Shown piece by piece: positions 7,905-16,858 of a stretch of 64,000 bases of DNA. The DNA lies in contig BJHW01000001.1 of assembly GCA_005405945.1 (NCBI GenBank), positions 5,704,001 through 5,768,000 on the forward strand, given 5' to 3'. Within the stretch, counting starts at the first letter, position 1. Each line of letters begins with the position of its first letter. The notes under the pieces are model-generated. The model ran no database searches and had not been told where the DNA came from. It saw only the letters and a list, made by a program, of their open reading frames with translations. Source of the stretch: Streptomyces violaceusniger (GTDB lineage Bacteria; Actinomycetota; Actinomycetes; Streptomycetales; Streptomycetaceae). Both the position numbers and the translations under genes were made by a program.

Positions 7905-9172
7905 TTACTTCCCCTTCTTCGCCTCCAGGAGCGGCGTCTGGTACTTGGCCAGCATCTTCATCTTGTTCTTGTCGATCGTCTTCCAGTCGTTCTTCAGCAC
8001 ACCGCCGGTGTCACCCGAGTCCGGGTTCCAGGTCCAGTAGGTGTAGCTGATCTGGTGCTTCTTGAGGTAGTCCATCAGTGCGTTCTGCCAGACGGCCTCG
8101 GAGCTCTTACCGGCGGTCTTCTTACCGCCGAACTCACCGAGCAGCAGCGGGGCGATGTTCTGCTTCTTGATGTACGCCCAGTGCTTCTCCCAGATGGCCG
8201 GCATGTTCTTCGGGAAGTCCTTCGCCATGAACCAGTTCTGGTTGTAGACGCCCGGACCGTAGTCGTGGGCCGAGTAGACGACCTTGTTCGGCTCCTTGAG
8301 CTTCACCGGGTGCTTCTTCACACCCTGCAGGTCACCGCCCCACCAGAACTGCTCGTTCTTGTGGCGGTCCGTACCCTCGACGAAGATCAGCCAGTTCTTG
8401 TTGACCTTGTGGATGGCGTCACCGGCCTTGGTGGCGGCCAGCTGCCAGTCGGTCTTCGGGTTGCCGTCGCCCCACGTGGCCTGGCCACGCGGCTCATTGT
8501 GCAGGTCGGCGCCGATCACCCGGTCGTTGTTCTTGTAGCGCTTGGCCAGCTTGACCCAGTCGTCCATCCACTGCTTCTCGGTGAGGCTCTGGGAGTACCA
8601 CAGCTCACTCTGGCCGTACTGGTCCGGACGGTGCTGGTCCAGGATCACCCGGATACCACGGTCGGTGGCACCCTTGACGATCTTGTCCATGATCTGCTGG
8701 GGGTGAGGCCCTTCAGATCGGGGTTCTTGTGCCAGTCGATGCCGTTGGGCTTGGCCGACGACTTGAACATGTCGTTCGCGTACGGCAGGCGCAGGGTGTT
8801 GAAGCCCTGCTTGGCCATCTGGTCCAGCATCGACTCCCAGTTACGGGTCCACAGGCCGTGCGGCGCGTAGGTGCCGGTCTCGAAACCGAACCAGTTCACA
8901 CCGGTCAGGACGACCTTCTTGCCGTCGGCGTCGACGATGTCGCCCTTCTTGGTGGACAGGGGACCCTCGGCACCCGCGCCGGTGGCCTTGGCGCCGGCGG
9001 CGGCGGAAGTCGTGGTGGTGGCCGACTGGCCATCGGTGTTGTTCACCGCGAAGGCGGTGACGGTGCCACCCACGGCAGCAGCAGCGACGACGGCCGCGGC
9101 GATACCGAAGCGGAGACGCTGCGAGCGCGGCGCACGCTTGGTCTCGGTGGTCGGGGCGTTGTTCTGGTCCAT
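7905..9172 (-). pseudogene. Secreted GH5 family cellulase, frameshifted at 8699-8703
   Basis: Glycoside hydrolase family 5 endoglucanase. The N-terminal part (9172-8690) has a basic start and a hydrophobic helix at about 23-42 acting as signal anchor, then a Thr/Ser/Ala linker and the GH5 fold entry GVNWFGFETG and GFNTLRLPYAND. The C-terminal part (8690-7905) holds the acid/base glutamate in DLHNEPRG and the nucleophile in LLLGEFGG, plus YTYWTWNPDSGDTGG. The two halves are in different frames; adding one base to the five-G run at 8699-8703 joins them as GLTPQQIMDK. Everything else is well conserved, so the enzyme is probably intact in the organism. It starts seven bases after the receiver gene and seems translationally coupled to it. 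It probably cuts cellulose or a cellulose-like hyphal glucan. Confidence 0.88.
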
Positions 9173-9179
9173 GGGGAAT

Positions 9180-9527
9180 TCATTCGGTGAGGCTCCTGAG
9201 CAATTCGGGTACTGCGGTTTTCAGGACGCTGGGGTTGTTCGTCGGAGATTCCAGACATTCCATCTGCGGGTCGGAGACTGCGGTCAGCCGGACAATCCGC
9301 GCGGACGGTAGGAGTTCGCCGATCAGGCGGACCAACCGCTGCGTTTGCCAGCTGGGCTCATCCACGTCGATCAGCACCACATCCGGCTGCATGTGATGGA
9401 CCTGAGAAATTGCTTCTCGGGCCGATCCTGCAATTCCGGATAGCTCCAGTCCGGGCTCCTCGACAACGAGATCGGCGAGAGCACTCAACACCAGTGGGTG
9501 GTGCTCCACGACGAGAACTCTGTGCAT
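9180..9527 (-). CDS. Stand-alone response regulator receiver domain
   Basis: A 115-residue receiver domain without a DNA-binding domain. Seen: the phosphoacceptor region VVLIDVDEP, the switch threonine in RLTAVSD and the conserved lysine in VLKTAVPELL. The acidic pocket that is normally DD is EHH (VVEHHP), so phosphorylation may be weakened or absent. The family suggests descent from a NarL-type regulator that lost its helix-turn-helix, because the sequence ends right after the receiver. The gene is followed after seven bases by the GH5 cellulase, so the two are an operon. It may work by protein binding rather than by DNA binding. The start at 9527 has AAGGAG ten bases upstream. Confidence 0.8.
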   Translation of the reverse strand: MHRVLVVEHHPLVLSALADLVVEEPGLELSGIAGSAREAISQVHHMQPDVVLIDVDEPSWQTQRLVRLIGELLPSARIVRLTAVSDPQMECLESPTNNPSVLKTAVPELLRSLTE

Positions 9528-9618
9528 CGATGGGAGCTCCTTCGGGGCTTGTCCTTTCGCTGCACGACATTAGGGAGTGACCGCAGTGGGAATCGCCGTA
9601 CGCCTGGCTGAAATCTGC

Positions 9619-9697
9619 GTACCTCAATTGCAGGAATTCCGGGCACACCAAACGGCCGAATTCCGCCTACCTCAATTGAGGTAGAGAAATTCGGCCG
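9619..9697. promoter_or_regulatory. 18-bp perfect palindrome inside a long inverted repeat, plus a half-site
   Basis: CTACCTCAATTGAGGTAG at 9667-9684 is a perfect palindrome. It is nested in a larger stem, CGGCCGAATT at 9653-9662 pairing with AATTCGGCCG at 9688-9697. A second copy of the core, GTACCTCAATTG, lies at 9619-9630. The region is upstream of the receiver-GH5 operon and distinctly A/T-richer than its neighbours. It could be an operator with two sites, or a terminator-like hairpin. It is not the CebR operator sequence as I remember it. Confidence 0.6.
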
Positions 9698-9798
9698 CTT
9701 TATACGGGTTATGTCCGATTTGAGGGGTGGTTTGGGGGGCTCAGGAGGAGTTCAGGTGGTGCTCGGAGGCCGCCCAGGGGCCCTCCGGACATGCAAAA

Positions 9799-9825
9799 GG
9801 CGCCGGTCACGGGGTGACCGGCGCC
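9799..9825. terminator. Perfect 12-bp hairpin
   Basis: GGCGCCGGTCAC, three bases, then the exact complement GTGACCGGCGCC, flanked by AAAA on the left. It sits between the regulatory palindrome and the repeat array. It may terminate leftward read-through from the GH6 operon. Confidence 0.7.
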
Positions 9826-9951
9826 TATGGATCTTTCCCCTCCCCGCCCCTTCCCGATCCAGGGGCTTCGCCCCTGGACCCCGGGGTCTGGGGCAGAGCC
9901 CCGAACGGGGCCTGGGACAGAGGGCAGAGCCCGGAACCGGAGCCCGGGCCG

Positions 9952-10520
9952 GAGCCCGGAACAGGGCCAGGGGCGCACACCGGAACCGCGGCCCAGGGCA
10001 GAGCCCGGAACAGGGCCAGGGGCGCACCCCGGAACCGCGGCCCAGAGCAGAGCCCGGAACAGGGCCTGGGGTGCACCCCGGAACCGGGCCCAGGGCAGAG
10101 CCCGGAACAGGGCCAGGGGCGCACACCGGAACCGCGGCCCAGGGCAGAGCCCGGAACAGGGCCAGGGGCGCACACCGGAACCGCGGCCCAGAGCAGAGCC
10201 CGGAACAGGGCCTGGGGTGCACCCCGGAACCGGGCCCAGGGCAGAGCCCGGAACAGGGCCAGGGGCGCACACCGGAACCGCGGCCCAGGGCAGAGCCCGG
10301 AACAGGGCCAGGGGCGCACACCGGAACCGCGGCCCAGGGCAGAGCCCGGAACAGGGCCAGGGGCGCACACCGGAACCGCGGCCCAGGGCAGAGCCCGGAA
10401 CCGGAGCCCAGAACGGGGCCCGGGGCAGAGCCCGGAACCAGAGCCCGGAACAGGGCCTGGGGCGCACCCCGGAACCGGGGCTGGGGCGGAGCCCCGGGCC
10501 GGGGGCTGGGGCGGAGCCCC
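9952..10520. repeat. Array of nine 49/48-bp tandem repeats with degenerate flank
   Basis: Nine units run from 9952 to 10390, each starting GAGCCCGGAACAGGG, with period 49,49,48,49,49,48,49,49,49. A degenerate flank continues to about 10520. Two variants alternate (GCACACCGGAACCGCGG against a 48-base form with GTGCACCCCGGAACCGGG), forming a 146-base higher-order unit present twice. Because 49 is not a multiple of 3, all six frames are open but no frame repeats with the unit, so the array is not a protein repeat. It sits in the 1.1 kb gap between the receiver and GH6 genes. No gene is supported within 9528-10613. Confidence 0.9.
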
Positions 10521-10613
10521 AGTTTCGGGGAGGGGCGGGGTGGGGAGCAGCACGCCGCAGGCGCCGAGCTCGGCCGGGTACGCCCCAGGACGAGGCCGAA
10601 GGAGGCCGGAGCG

Positions 10614-11686
10614 TCAGCGCGTCAGCCGATACGCGTAGCCGGGGACGAACATCCCCGCACCGGCGGCACAGCCGTCCGCCTGGCCCGGCTGCTTGACCCA
10701 CAGAAAGGCATCGACCCCGGGGATGCCCGTGGCCGCGGTGGGAGGCCTGCCCAGCTTGCGGCCCGGCGGATCGCAGAAGCGGTGATGACGCGTGGGCCCC
10801 GCCCCGTTACGGCTGGTGTCCACCACCACCCCCAGCCGGGGCCGGCGCAGCTCCCGGATCACGGACAGCCCGTAGCGCACCTCGTCGGCGGTGGCGTTGA
10901 AGTTGGAGACGTTGACCGCTATCCCGTCCCCGTACCGCTCGATACCGGCGCGCCGCAGCCGCTCGGCCATGGTCCGCGCGGGCTGCCATCCGGAGTTCCC
11001 GGCGTCGTAGTAGACCCGGGCGCGGGGCGCGCCCCGCTGGAGCGCCCGCGCCGCGTACGCCAGCGCCGCGAACCGATCCGCCTGCTGCCGCCGCTTGAGA
11101 CAGCTCATATGGGCCAGCGCGTCCGGTTCGAGGATGACGATGGCGCGCCCGTCCCCTATCCCCGGGTGAGGGCGTCGCTCCAGCGCCGGTAGGCGGCCGT
11201 GTCCCCGGCGCCGCCGGAGCTCAGCTGCTGGCAGTCGCGCTGGGGGATGGTGTAGGTGACCAGCACCGGCAGCCGTCGCTGGGCGGCGGCGGTGCGGACG
11301 AGGTCGCGGGCCCGCTGCTCGATCAGGGACTCATTGGTCTCGGTGAGCCAGGCGGCCTGGGGCTCGGCGGCGATCCGCCGGGCGATGGCCGCCGCCCGCC
11401 GGTCGTGCGGATGGTCCCGCACCCAGGTCGCGGCCGGGTTGTGGGGGTCGACGTAGAAGCGGGTCGTGGCCGGGAAGAACGGCTTGGCCACGGGGAGCGA
11501 CGGCCTGGTGGCGGGCGCCCGCACCGGGCCCACGAACAGGGCCTGGACGGTGGTCGCCGCCATCACCACCTCGACCACCAGCACCATCACGATCAGCTGG
11601 GCGATGCCCCGCCCCGCCCACCGGGAGGTGCGGGCGCGCACCGGCGGGCGGGGGCGGCGGTCGCGGCCGCACAGTTTCGTGATCAT
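10614..11686 (-). pseudogene. Secreted or anchored GH6 family cellulase, frameshifted at 11160-11166
   Basis: Glycoside hydrolase family 6 (endoglucanase/cellobiohydrolase). The N-terminal piece (11686-11156) has an uncleaved-looking hydrophobic helix at about 29-52 and the beginning of the barrel with FYVDPHNPAA. The second piece (11108-10614) has AVNVSNFNATADEV, VVDTSRNGAG and FLWVKQPGQADG, typical of GH6. The catalytic acid motif VILEPDALAHM lies just at the junction. The halves are joined by adding one G/C base at 11160-11166, so TRG continues as IGDGRAIVILEPD. The gene begins 18 bases after the inactive subtilisin-like gene and is very likely co-transcribed with it. Developmentally expressed GH6 enzymes remodel hyphal-tip glucan in Streptomyces, which makes a similar role plausible here. 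Confidence 0.87.
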
Positions 11687-11704
11687 GGCGAGTCCTGCCC
11701 GGCC

Positions 11705-12916
11705 TCAGCCGCGGTGGGAGTTGTCGGGCGGCCTGCGGCGGCTGATGAGGACCACCGCCAGGATCGCGAGCACCACCAGGACTCCGGCCACCACACCTAT
11801 CGTGACCAGGGCGGATTCATCATCCTCGGTTCTGGGGGCGGCGGCGTCCGGGGTTGCGGACGGATGGCGGCGGGGCGCGGAGAGCTCGGCGGAGGCGGGG
11901 GGCGCGGCCCGGTCCGCCAGCGCCTTGGCCGGGGCGATCACCCCGTACCCGTAGCGCGGGTCATGGCCCGCCGAGCCCTTGCGGTCGGCGGTGTCGATCA
12001 ACTTCTGGACCACCTGGTTGGCGTTCCAGCGTGGGTGCTCCGAGCGCAGCAGCGCGGCGCCCGCCGCGACCCAGGGCGCCGCGAAGCCGGTGCCGTCGCC
12101 GGTCCAGTAGTCGTTGTTGCCGGAGGTGGTGAGGATGGCGACGCCGGGGGCGGCCAGGAGGGTCTTCCCGCCGTGGTGGGAGGAGGTCCAGACGGCGCCC
12201 TTCTTGTCGGTGGCCACCACGGCGACCACTCCGGGGAGGGCGGCCGGGTAGGTGGGCCGGTTGCCGATCTTGCCGTTGTCGCCCGCGCCGGCCACGATCA
12301 CGGCGTCCTTGCCGACGGCGTACTTCACCGCGGACCGCAGTGCGGGGGTCGGCCGCAGAGAGGTGACGGCCAGGTCGATGACGCGCGCGCCATGGGCCAC
12401 CGCGTGCCGGATGGCCTTCGCGGTGGGGTCGGCCAGGGGCTTTCCGTCGCGGTAGACGCCGAGCGGCATCACCTTGGCCTTGGGCGCGAGGCCGTACACC
12501 CCGTCGCCGCGGTAATTGCGGCCGGTGCCGACGATGATTCCGGCGGCATGGGTGGACTGCTCGGCCGCCTTGCCGCCGTCCCGGGTGCCGTAGCCGCCGG
12601 TGCCGCCCGCGAAATCCTTTCCGCGGACCACGCGGCCGCGCAGATCCGGATGGGAGGCGTCGACCCCGGTGCCGATGACCGCCACGGTCACTCCGGCGCC
12701 TTTGCTGAATTTCCAGGCGCGCTCCGCCTTGAGCGCCGTCAGCGCCCATTCGGAATCGTGCAGCCCACCGGAATCACGCAGCCCACCGGAATCACGCAGC
12801 CCACTGGAATCGAAATCACTTGCCGCGGCCGGCGTGGCCAGTGCGAGTGTCATCACGGCGATGACCGCTCCGGCCCGGCCGGCGAATGGATGGCGTGACA
12901 TCACGCGACCTGACAT
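11705..12916 (-). CDS. Mycosin-like subtilisin homologue lacking the whole catalytic triad (pseudoprotease)
   Basis: A 403-residue S8/mycosin-like protein: signal peptide to about residue 33, a short DSGGLR repeat, the subtilisin fold, a Pro/Ala linker, and a C-terminal transmembrane helix at about 369-391 followed by RRRPP. The fold is well preserved but all active-site positions are changed. The aspartate of the usual DTGVD motif is Gly82 (VIGTGVDASHPDL). The histidine of HGTHVAG is Gln120 (EQSTHAAGII). The serine of GTSxAAP is Gly277 (GTGFAAPW). The oxyanion asparagine region reads AGAGDNG. The frame is unbroken, so this is a conserved inactive homologue rather than a broken gene. It starts at ATG 12916 with AGGTGA five bases upstream, and lies 18 bases before the GH6 gene. 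I infer a binding or scaffold role on the outer membrane face. Confidence 0.88.
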   Translation of the reverse strand: MSGRVMSRHPFAGRAGAVIAVMTLALATPAAASDFDSSGLRDSGGLRDSGGLHDSEWALTALKAERAWKFSKGAGVTVAVIGTGVDASHPDLRGRVVRGKDFAGGTGGYGTRDGGKAAEQSTHAAGIIVGTGRNYRGDGVYGLAPKAKVMPLGVYRDGKPLADPTAKAIRHAVAHGARVIDLAVTSLRPTPALRSAVKYAVGKDAVIVAGAGDNGKIGNRPTYPAALPGVVAVVATDKKGAVWTSSHHGGKTLLAAPGVAILTTSGNNDYWTGDGTGFAAPWVAAGAALLRSEHPRWNANQVVQKLIDTADRKGSAGHDPRYGYGVIAPAKALADRAAPPASAELSAPRRHPSATPDAAAPRTEDDESALVTIGVVAGVLVVLAILAVVLISRRRPPDNSHRG

Positions 12917-13192
12917 TACGTCACCTACTCTCCTCGCACGGGACGCAAGGCCGTCCGGCCCATTTCATCTTTGGGCATCCCCCGCAGGTACGGGCACCCG
13001 CGAGAGGGTGAGCGTCCCTTCCCTTCTTTGGGGACCGGTCCGGATACCCGGGCCCCGGCTCTCCCCAATACGGGGAGAGGAAGGATCCGCCGAAGGTGTA
13101 CCACCCGCTCCCCGGGCGCGGGTACTACCTCCTTTTCGGGTGACGCACTCTTGGGTCAACGGCGATAAGAGCCTCCTGCCGAGGGAGTCGCG

Positions 13193-13702
13193 ATGCAGCG
13201 TTTCCGAACGTTCAGCGAGCGCACCGGAGAGCCGGGCGAAGAGGCGGACAGCACCGACCGCAATGCCCGCAGGCGGGCCGGAATACTGTCCCGAGCCCGC
13301 CGGATCCGGAACCCGATGGCGGGCATGCCCGGTCTGGCGCTGCGTTTCGCGGTGGTCGGCGGGGGTGGTGTGGTCGTGAACACGGTGGTCCTCTTCGTCC
13401 TCTATCACTGGGCCGGACTGCCGCTGCTGGTGGCGTCGTCGATAGCGGTGGAAATCGCCGTCGTTCACAACTACCTGCTGAACGACCGGTGGACCTTCGC
13501 GGTGGCCACTCCTTCCCTCGGACGATTCCTCAAGTTCAATGTCTCGGTCCTGGGCGGACTCGGGGTCAATGTGCTCATCGTCTGGTCACTGGTCCGCACC
13601 GGAATGCATCTGCTGCTGGCGAATTGTCTCGGCATCGCGGCGGCTTTCGCGGTCAACTTCGCGTCGAGTACCGGCTGGGTCTGGGGGAGGCGGCGCCGAT
13701 GA
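13193..13702 (+). CDS. GtrA-family membrane protein
   Basis: A 169-residue protein with a charged N-terminus of about 45 residues and four transmembrane helices. It matches the GtrA family (FAVVGGGGVVVNTVVLF; HNYLLNDRWTF; VNFASSTGWVWGRRRR). GtrA proteins are thought to move polyprenyl-phosphate-linked sugars across the membrane or to assist such transfer. Its TGA overlaps the ATG of the GT2 gene (ATGA), so it heads a coupled glycosylation operon. ATG 13193 follows GAGGGAGTCGCG. Confidence 0.88.
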   Translation: MQRFRTFSERTGEPGEEADSTDRNARRRAGILSRARRIRNPMAGMPGLALRFAVVGGGGVVVNTVVLFVLYHWAGLPLLVASSIAVEIAVVHNYLLNDRWTFAVATPSLGRFLKFNVSVLGGLGVNVLIVWSLVRTGMHLLLANCLGIAAAFAVNFASSTGWVWGRRRR

Positions 13703-14994
13703 TTGTCGCCATCATCTACCTGGTGCTGATCGTGGTCTCGATCCTGCTCACCGTGCAGTCGGCCCATGTCCTCTATCTCATGCTCTACACCTGGGACCGG
13801 GCGGATGCCGAACGCCAGGCCCGGGCGCCGGATGAATTCCTGCCGCCTCAGATCTCCTTCAGTGTCCTGCTGCCCGCCCGGCATGAGGAAGACGTCATCC
13901 AGAGCACCATCGAGCGCGTGGTCCGGGCCAACTATCCGGCCGAACTGCTGGAGGTCTTCGTGATCTGCTCACAGGACGACGACGGCACGATCAAAAAGGC
14001 CGAGGAGAAGATCGACGACCTGAAGCGGAAAGGGCTGCACAACGTGCGGGTCGTGGTGTTCGACGACAAGCCGATCAACAAGCCGCACGGCCTCAACACG
14101 GCCCTTCCGCACACGGCCAACCAAGTGGTGACGATCTTCGACGCGGAGGACGACATCCATCCGGAGATCTTCTCTCTGGTGAACACCGTGATGGTCCAGG
14201 AGAAGGTCAAGGTGGTCCAGGCCGGGGTGCAGCTGATGAACTTCGAGTCCAACTGGTACTCGACGCTCAACGTCCTGGAGTACTTCTTCTGGTTCAAGAG
14301 CCGGCTGCACTACCACGCCCACTACGGCTCGATCCCGCTCGGCGGCAACACCGTCTTCTTCGCCCGTGAGCTGCTGCTGCGGCTCGGCGGCTGGGACGAC
14401 CGCAACCTCACCGAGGACGCCGACATGGGGCTGCGGATATCCGCCATGGGCGAGCGGGTGCGGGTGGTCTACGACGACCGGTATGTGACCAAGGAGGAGA
14501 CCCCGCCGACCCTCGGCCACTTCATCCGCCAGCGCACCCGCTGGAGCCAGGGCTTCATGCAGACCCTGAAGAAGGGCACGTGGAAGAAGATGCCGACGCG
14601 CAAACAGCGCTGGCTGGCCTTCTACGTCCTGGCGTTCCCGCGCGGACAGGCGCTGTTGGGCATCTATCTGCCGATCTCACTCGGCATGATCCTGATCCTC
14701 AAGGTGCCGGTGCTGATCGCGCTCTGCTCCTATCTGCCCGTTCTGCTGCTGGCCGCGCACTTTCTGGTCCAGGCGGTCGGCCTGTACGAGTTCACCGGCG
14801 CCCACGGCCTCGAAGCCTCGCCGAAGGCCATCGTGCGCATGGCCATCGCCTGGTTCCCCTTCCAGATGGTGCTGGCGTACGCCGCGCTGCGGGCCATGCG
14901 GCGGGAGATGCTCGGCCGCCACGACTGGGAGAAGACACAGCACGTAGGCGCCCACCGGGCCACCACCGAGGAGGCGGAGTCGCGTGTCGGATAA
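13699..14994 (+). CDS. Family 2 processive-type glycosyltransferase
   Basis: A 431-residue membrane GT2. One N-terminal helix (VAIIYLVLIVVSILLTV) is followed by the cytoplasmic catalytic domain, with FSVLLPARHEED, a DXD-like IFDAEDD near residue 147, TEDADMGLRI and QRTRWSQGFMQT. This last motif matches the QxxRW box of processive beta-glycan synthases. Two or three C-terminal helices complete the fold. It lacks the PilZ domain and length of bacterial cellulose synthases and looks more like the shorter Streptomyces GT2 enzymes. It is coupled to GtrA upstream and overlaps the next gene by 11 bases. The sugar and acceptor are not known. Confidence 0.9.
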   Translation: MIVAIIYLVLIVVSILLTVQSAHVLYLMLYTWDRADAERQARAPDEFLPPQISFSVLLPARHEEDVIQSTIERVVRANYPAELLEVFVICSQDDDGTIKKAEEKIDDLKRKGLHNVRVVVFDDKPINKPHGLNTALPHTANQVVTIFDAEDDIHPEIFSLVNTVMVQEKVKVVQAGVQLMNFESNWYSTLNVLEYFFWFKSRLHYHAHYGSIPLGGNTVFFARELLLRLGGWDDRNLTEDADMGLRISAMGERVRVVYDDRYVTKEETPPTLGHFIRQRTRWSQGFMQTLKKGTWKKMPTRKQRWLAFYVLAFPRGQALLGIYLPISLGMILILKVPVLIALCSYLPVLLLAAHFLVQAVGLYEFTGAHGLEASPKAIVRMAIAWFPFQMVLAYAALRAMRREMLGRHDWEKTQHVGAHRATTEEAESRVG

Positions 14995-16834
14995 CCCCAC
15001 GCCCTCGCGGCCGGCGGCCGCCGACGCGGAAGGCCGGAACACCCCGGCGGACAAGAACACCGCCGCGGGCAAGGGCACCGCGGCTGGCAATGGCACCACG
15101 GCCGACAACGGCACCGCGCCCGACAACGGCACCACGGCCGAGAACGGCACCACGGCCGAGAACGGCACCGCCGCGGGCAAGGGCGCCGAGGCCCCCGCCC
15201 GGCGTCCGCGCCGCCGCCGCCCGCGGTTCTCCGTGGAGCGCGGCTGGTTCCCCCCGCTGGGGACCAAGGGCAAGATCGCCCTGGTCGTCTCCCTGCTGAC
15301 CGGGCTGCTCACCCACGGCTACCACCTGTTCCGCTACCCCCTCTACCTCACCGACGAGGGCATCTACATGCAGCGGGCGTGGTCGCTGGTGCGGGAGACC
15401 AGCCTGTCCCCGTACACCTACGACTACGACCACGCCCCGCTGGGCTGGATCACGCTGGCCGGATGGGTCTACCCGCTGCCGAAGCAGTTCGAGACCTTCG
15501 GGAACGCGATCAACACCGGACGGTTCCTGATGCTGCTGGTGCACGTCGCCAGCGTCTATCTGCTGTTCGAGATCACGCGGCGGCTGTCCGGCAGCGTGCT
15601 GGCCGCCACCGTCACCTCGTTCCTCTTCAACGTCTCGCCGATCGCGGTCTACTTCCAGCGGCAGGTCCTGCTGGACAACCTGATGATCCTCTGGCTGCTG
15701 CTGAGCCTGTTCATGCTGCTCAGACGGGAAATCACGATCAGATCCGTGTTCGGCGGCGGACTGGCGCTGGGGATCGCCCTGATCACCAAGGAGAACGCGG
15801 TCTTCTTCGTGCCCAGCTTCATGTATCTGCTCTACCGAAGGGTCAAGGGGTCGGCCAGCAGCCGGTTCACCAGCACCCTCTGGCCGTTCGCCGCGGCCAC
15901 CCCGATCGGCGCCTATGTGACCTATGCACTGCTCAAGAACGAGCTGCTGCCGAGCGGTTTCGACTTCGACCTGAACAACCCGCCCGCGGACCACGTCTCG
16001 CTGCTCTACACCCTGTGGTGGCAGCTCAACCGCAACCAGGGCACCCTCTTCAGCCACACCGGTCTGCTGCAGACCAGCTGGCTGGTCCGGGACAAGTTCC
16101 TGCTGATCGCCGGGGTGTGCGCGATGGTGATGTGCCTGTGGATCGGCACCCGGGACCGCAGGCGCAATCTGGGCTTCCTGATCGCCGGGACGCTGGCCTT
16201 CGGATACGCCTTCTACCTGGTGCGCGGCAGCGTGGTGCTGGACTTCTACGTCACCCCGCTGATCCCGATGTTCGCGCTCAATATCGGCATGATCACCGAC
16301 CGGCTGCTCAAGGGCTCGTTCGCCAATCGGTTCATGCGCGGCGCGCATTCCCTGACCCGGGTCGCCGTACCGTCGTTCGTCGCGATTCTGCTCCTGGTGT
16401 CACCGGCCTCCGGATATCTCGTCCACACCAATACCGAGGGCCGTACGCAGATCGCCGACCAATACCAGTCCAAGATCAACCTCACCGGAATGCAGCATGC
16501 CCAGATCGCCTGGGTGCGCAAGCACGTACCTCCGAATTCACGCATCATCATGGACGACGACCTGTGGGGTGAACTGCACGATGTGCGCCCGTTCTACCCG
16601 TACGCGCATTCCCACTGGAACGCCTCGTCCGACCCGGATGTGCGCGACAAGCTCTTCAGGAAGAGATGGCAGAACGTCGACTACATCATCATGTCGAACA
16701 AGATGCGCAAATCGATGATGACCAACAATTCCGACGGCCGGGAGAACTGGATTCTCCAGGCGCTGCGTAATTCCACCCGCGTCTGGTCGGATACCCAGGG
16801 CAATATCAAGCTGGAAATCTACCGTGTGCAGTAG
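14984..16834 (+). CDS. Polytopic PMT/ArnT-like glycosyltransferase
   Basis: A 616-residue protein starting at GTG 14984 behind GAGGAGG. The first 75 residues are low complexity with repeated NGTTAEN-type units and a basic patch. About ten transmembrane helices follow. The first outer loop has YLTDEGIYMQRAWSL, the acidic motif expected of C-type (GT39/GT83-like) transferases that use polyprenyl-phosphate sugars. YDHAPLGW also fits the family. The last 120 residues are extracytoplasmic, rich in Asn/Asp. It overlaps the GT2 gene and precedes the Ig-like protein by 24 bases. Together with GtrA and GT2 it suggests lipid-linked sugar synthesis, flipping and transfer onto an outer acceptor. Confidence 0.85.
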   Translation: MSDNPTPSRPAAADAEGRNTPADKNTAAGKGTAAGNGTTADNGTAPDNGTTAENGTTAENGTAAGKGAEAPARRPRRRRPRFSVERGWFPPLGTKGKIALVVSLLTGLLTHGYHLFRYPLYLTDEGIYMQRAWSLVRETSLSPYTYDYDHAPLGWITLAGWVYPLPKQFETFGNAINTGRFLMLLVHVASVYLLFEITRRLSGSVLAATVTSFLFNVSPIAVYFQRQVLLDNLMILWLLLSLFMLLRREITIRSVFGGGLALGIALITKENAVFFVPSFMYLLYRRVKGSASSRFTSTLWPFAAATPIGAYVTYALLKNELLPSGFDFDLNNPPADHVSLLYTLWWQLNRNQGTLFSHTGLLQTSWLVRDKFLLIAGVCAMVMCLWIGTRDRRRNLGFLIAGTLAFGYAFYLVRGSVVLDFYVTPLIPMFALNIGMITDRLLKGSFANRFMRGAHSLTRVAVPSFVAILLLVSPASGYLVHTNTEGRTQIADQYQSKINLTGMQHAQIAWVRKHVPPNSRIIMDDDLWGELHDVRPFYPYAHSHWNASSDPDVRDKLFRKRWQNVDYIIMSNKMRKSMMTNNSDGRENWILQALRNSTRVWSDTQGNIKLEIYRVQ

Positions 16835-16858
16835 CCATGGGAAGAGGAGGTGAAGGCC

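Noticed and set aside
9952..10390. CRISPR array
   Set aside because: Units are contiguous 48-49-base repeats without unique spacers, and there are no cas genes.
9709..11192. Several 190-490 codon open frames on both strands over the 49-bp array
   Set aside because: The repeat lacks stop codons in all frames, giving Arg/Pro/Gly low-complexity translations. No start site or domain supports a gene.
12917..13192. Type VII secretion locus suggested by the mycosin-like gene
   Set aside because: No EccB/C/D/E or WXG100 genes are in the window, and the mycosin homologue is catalytically dead.
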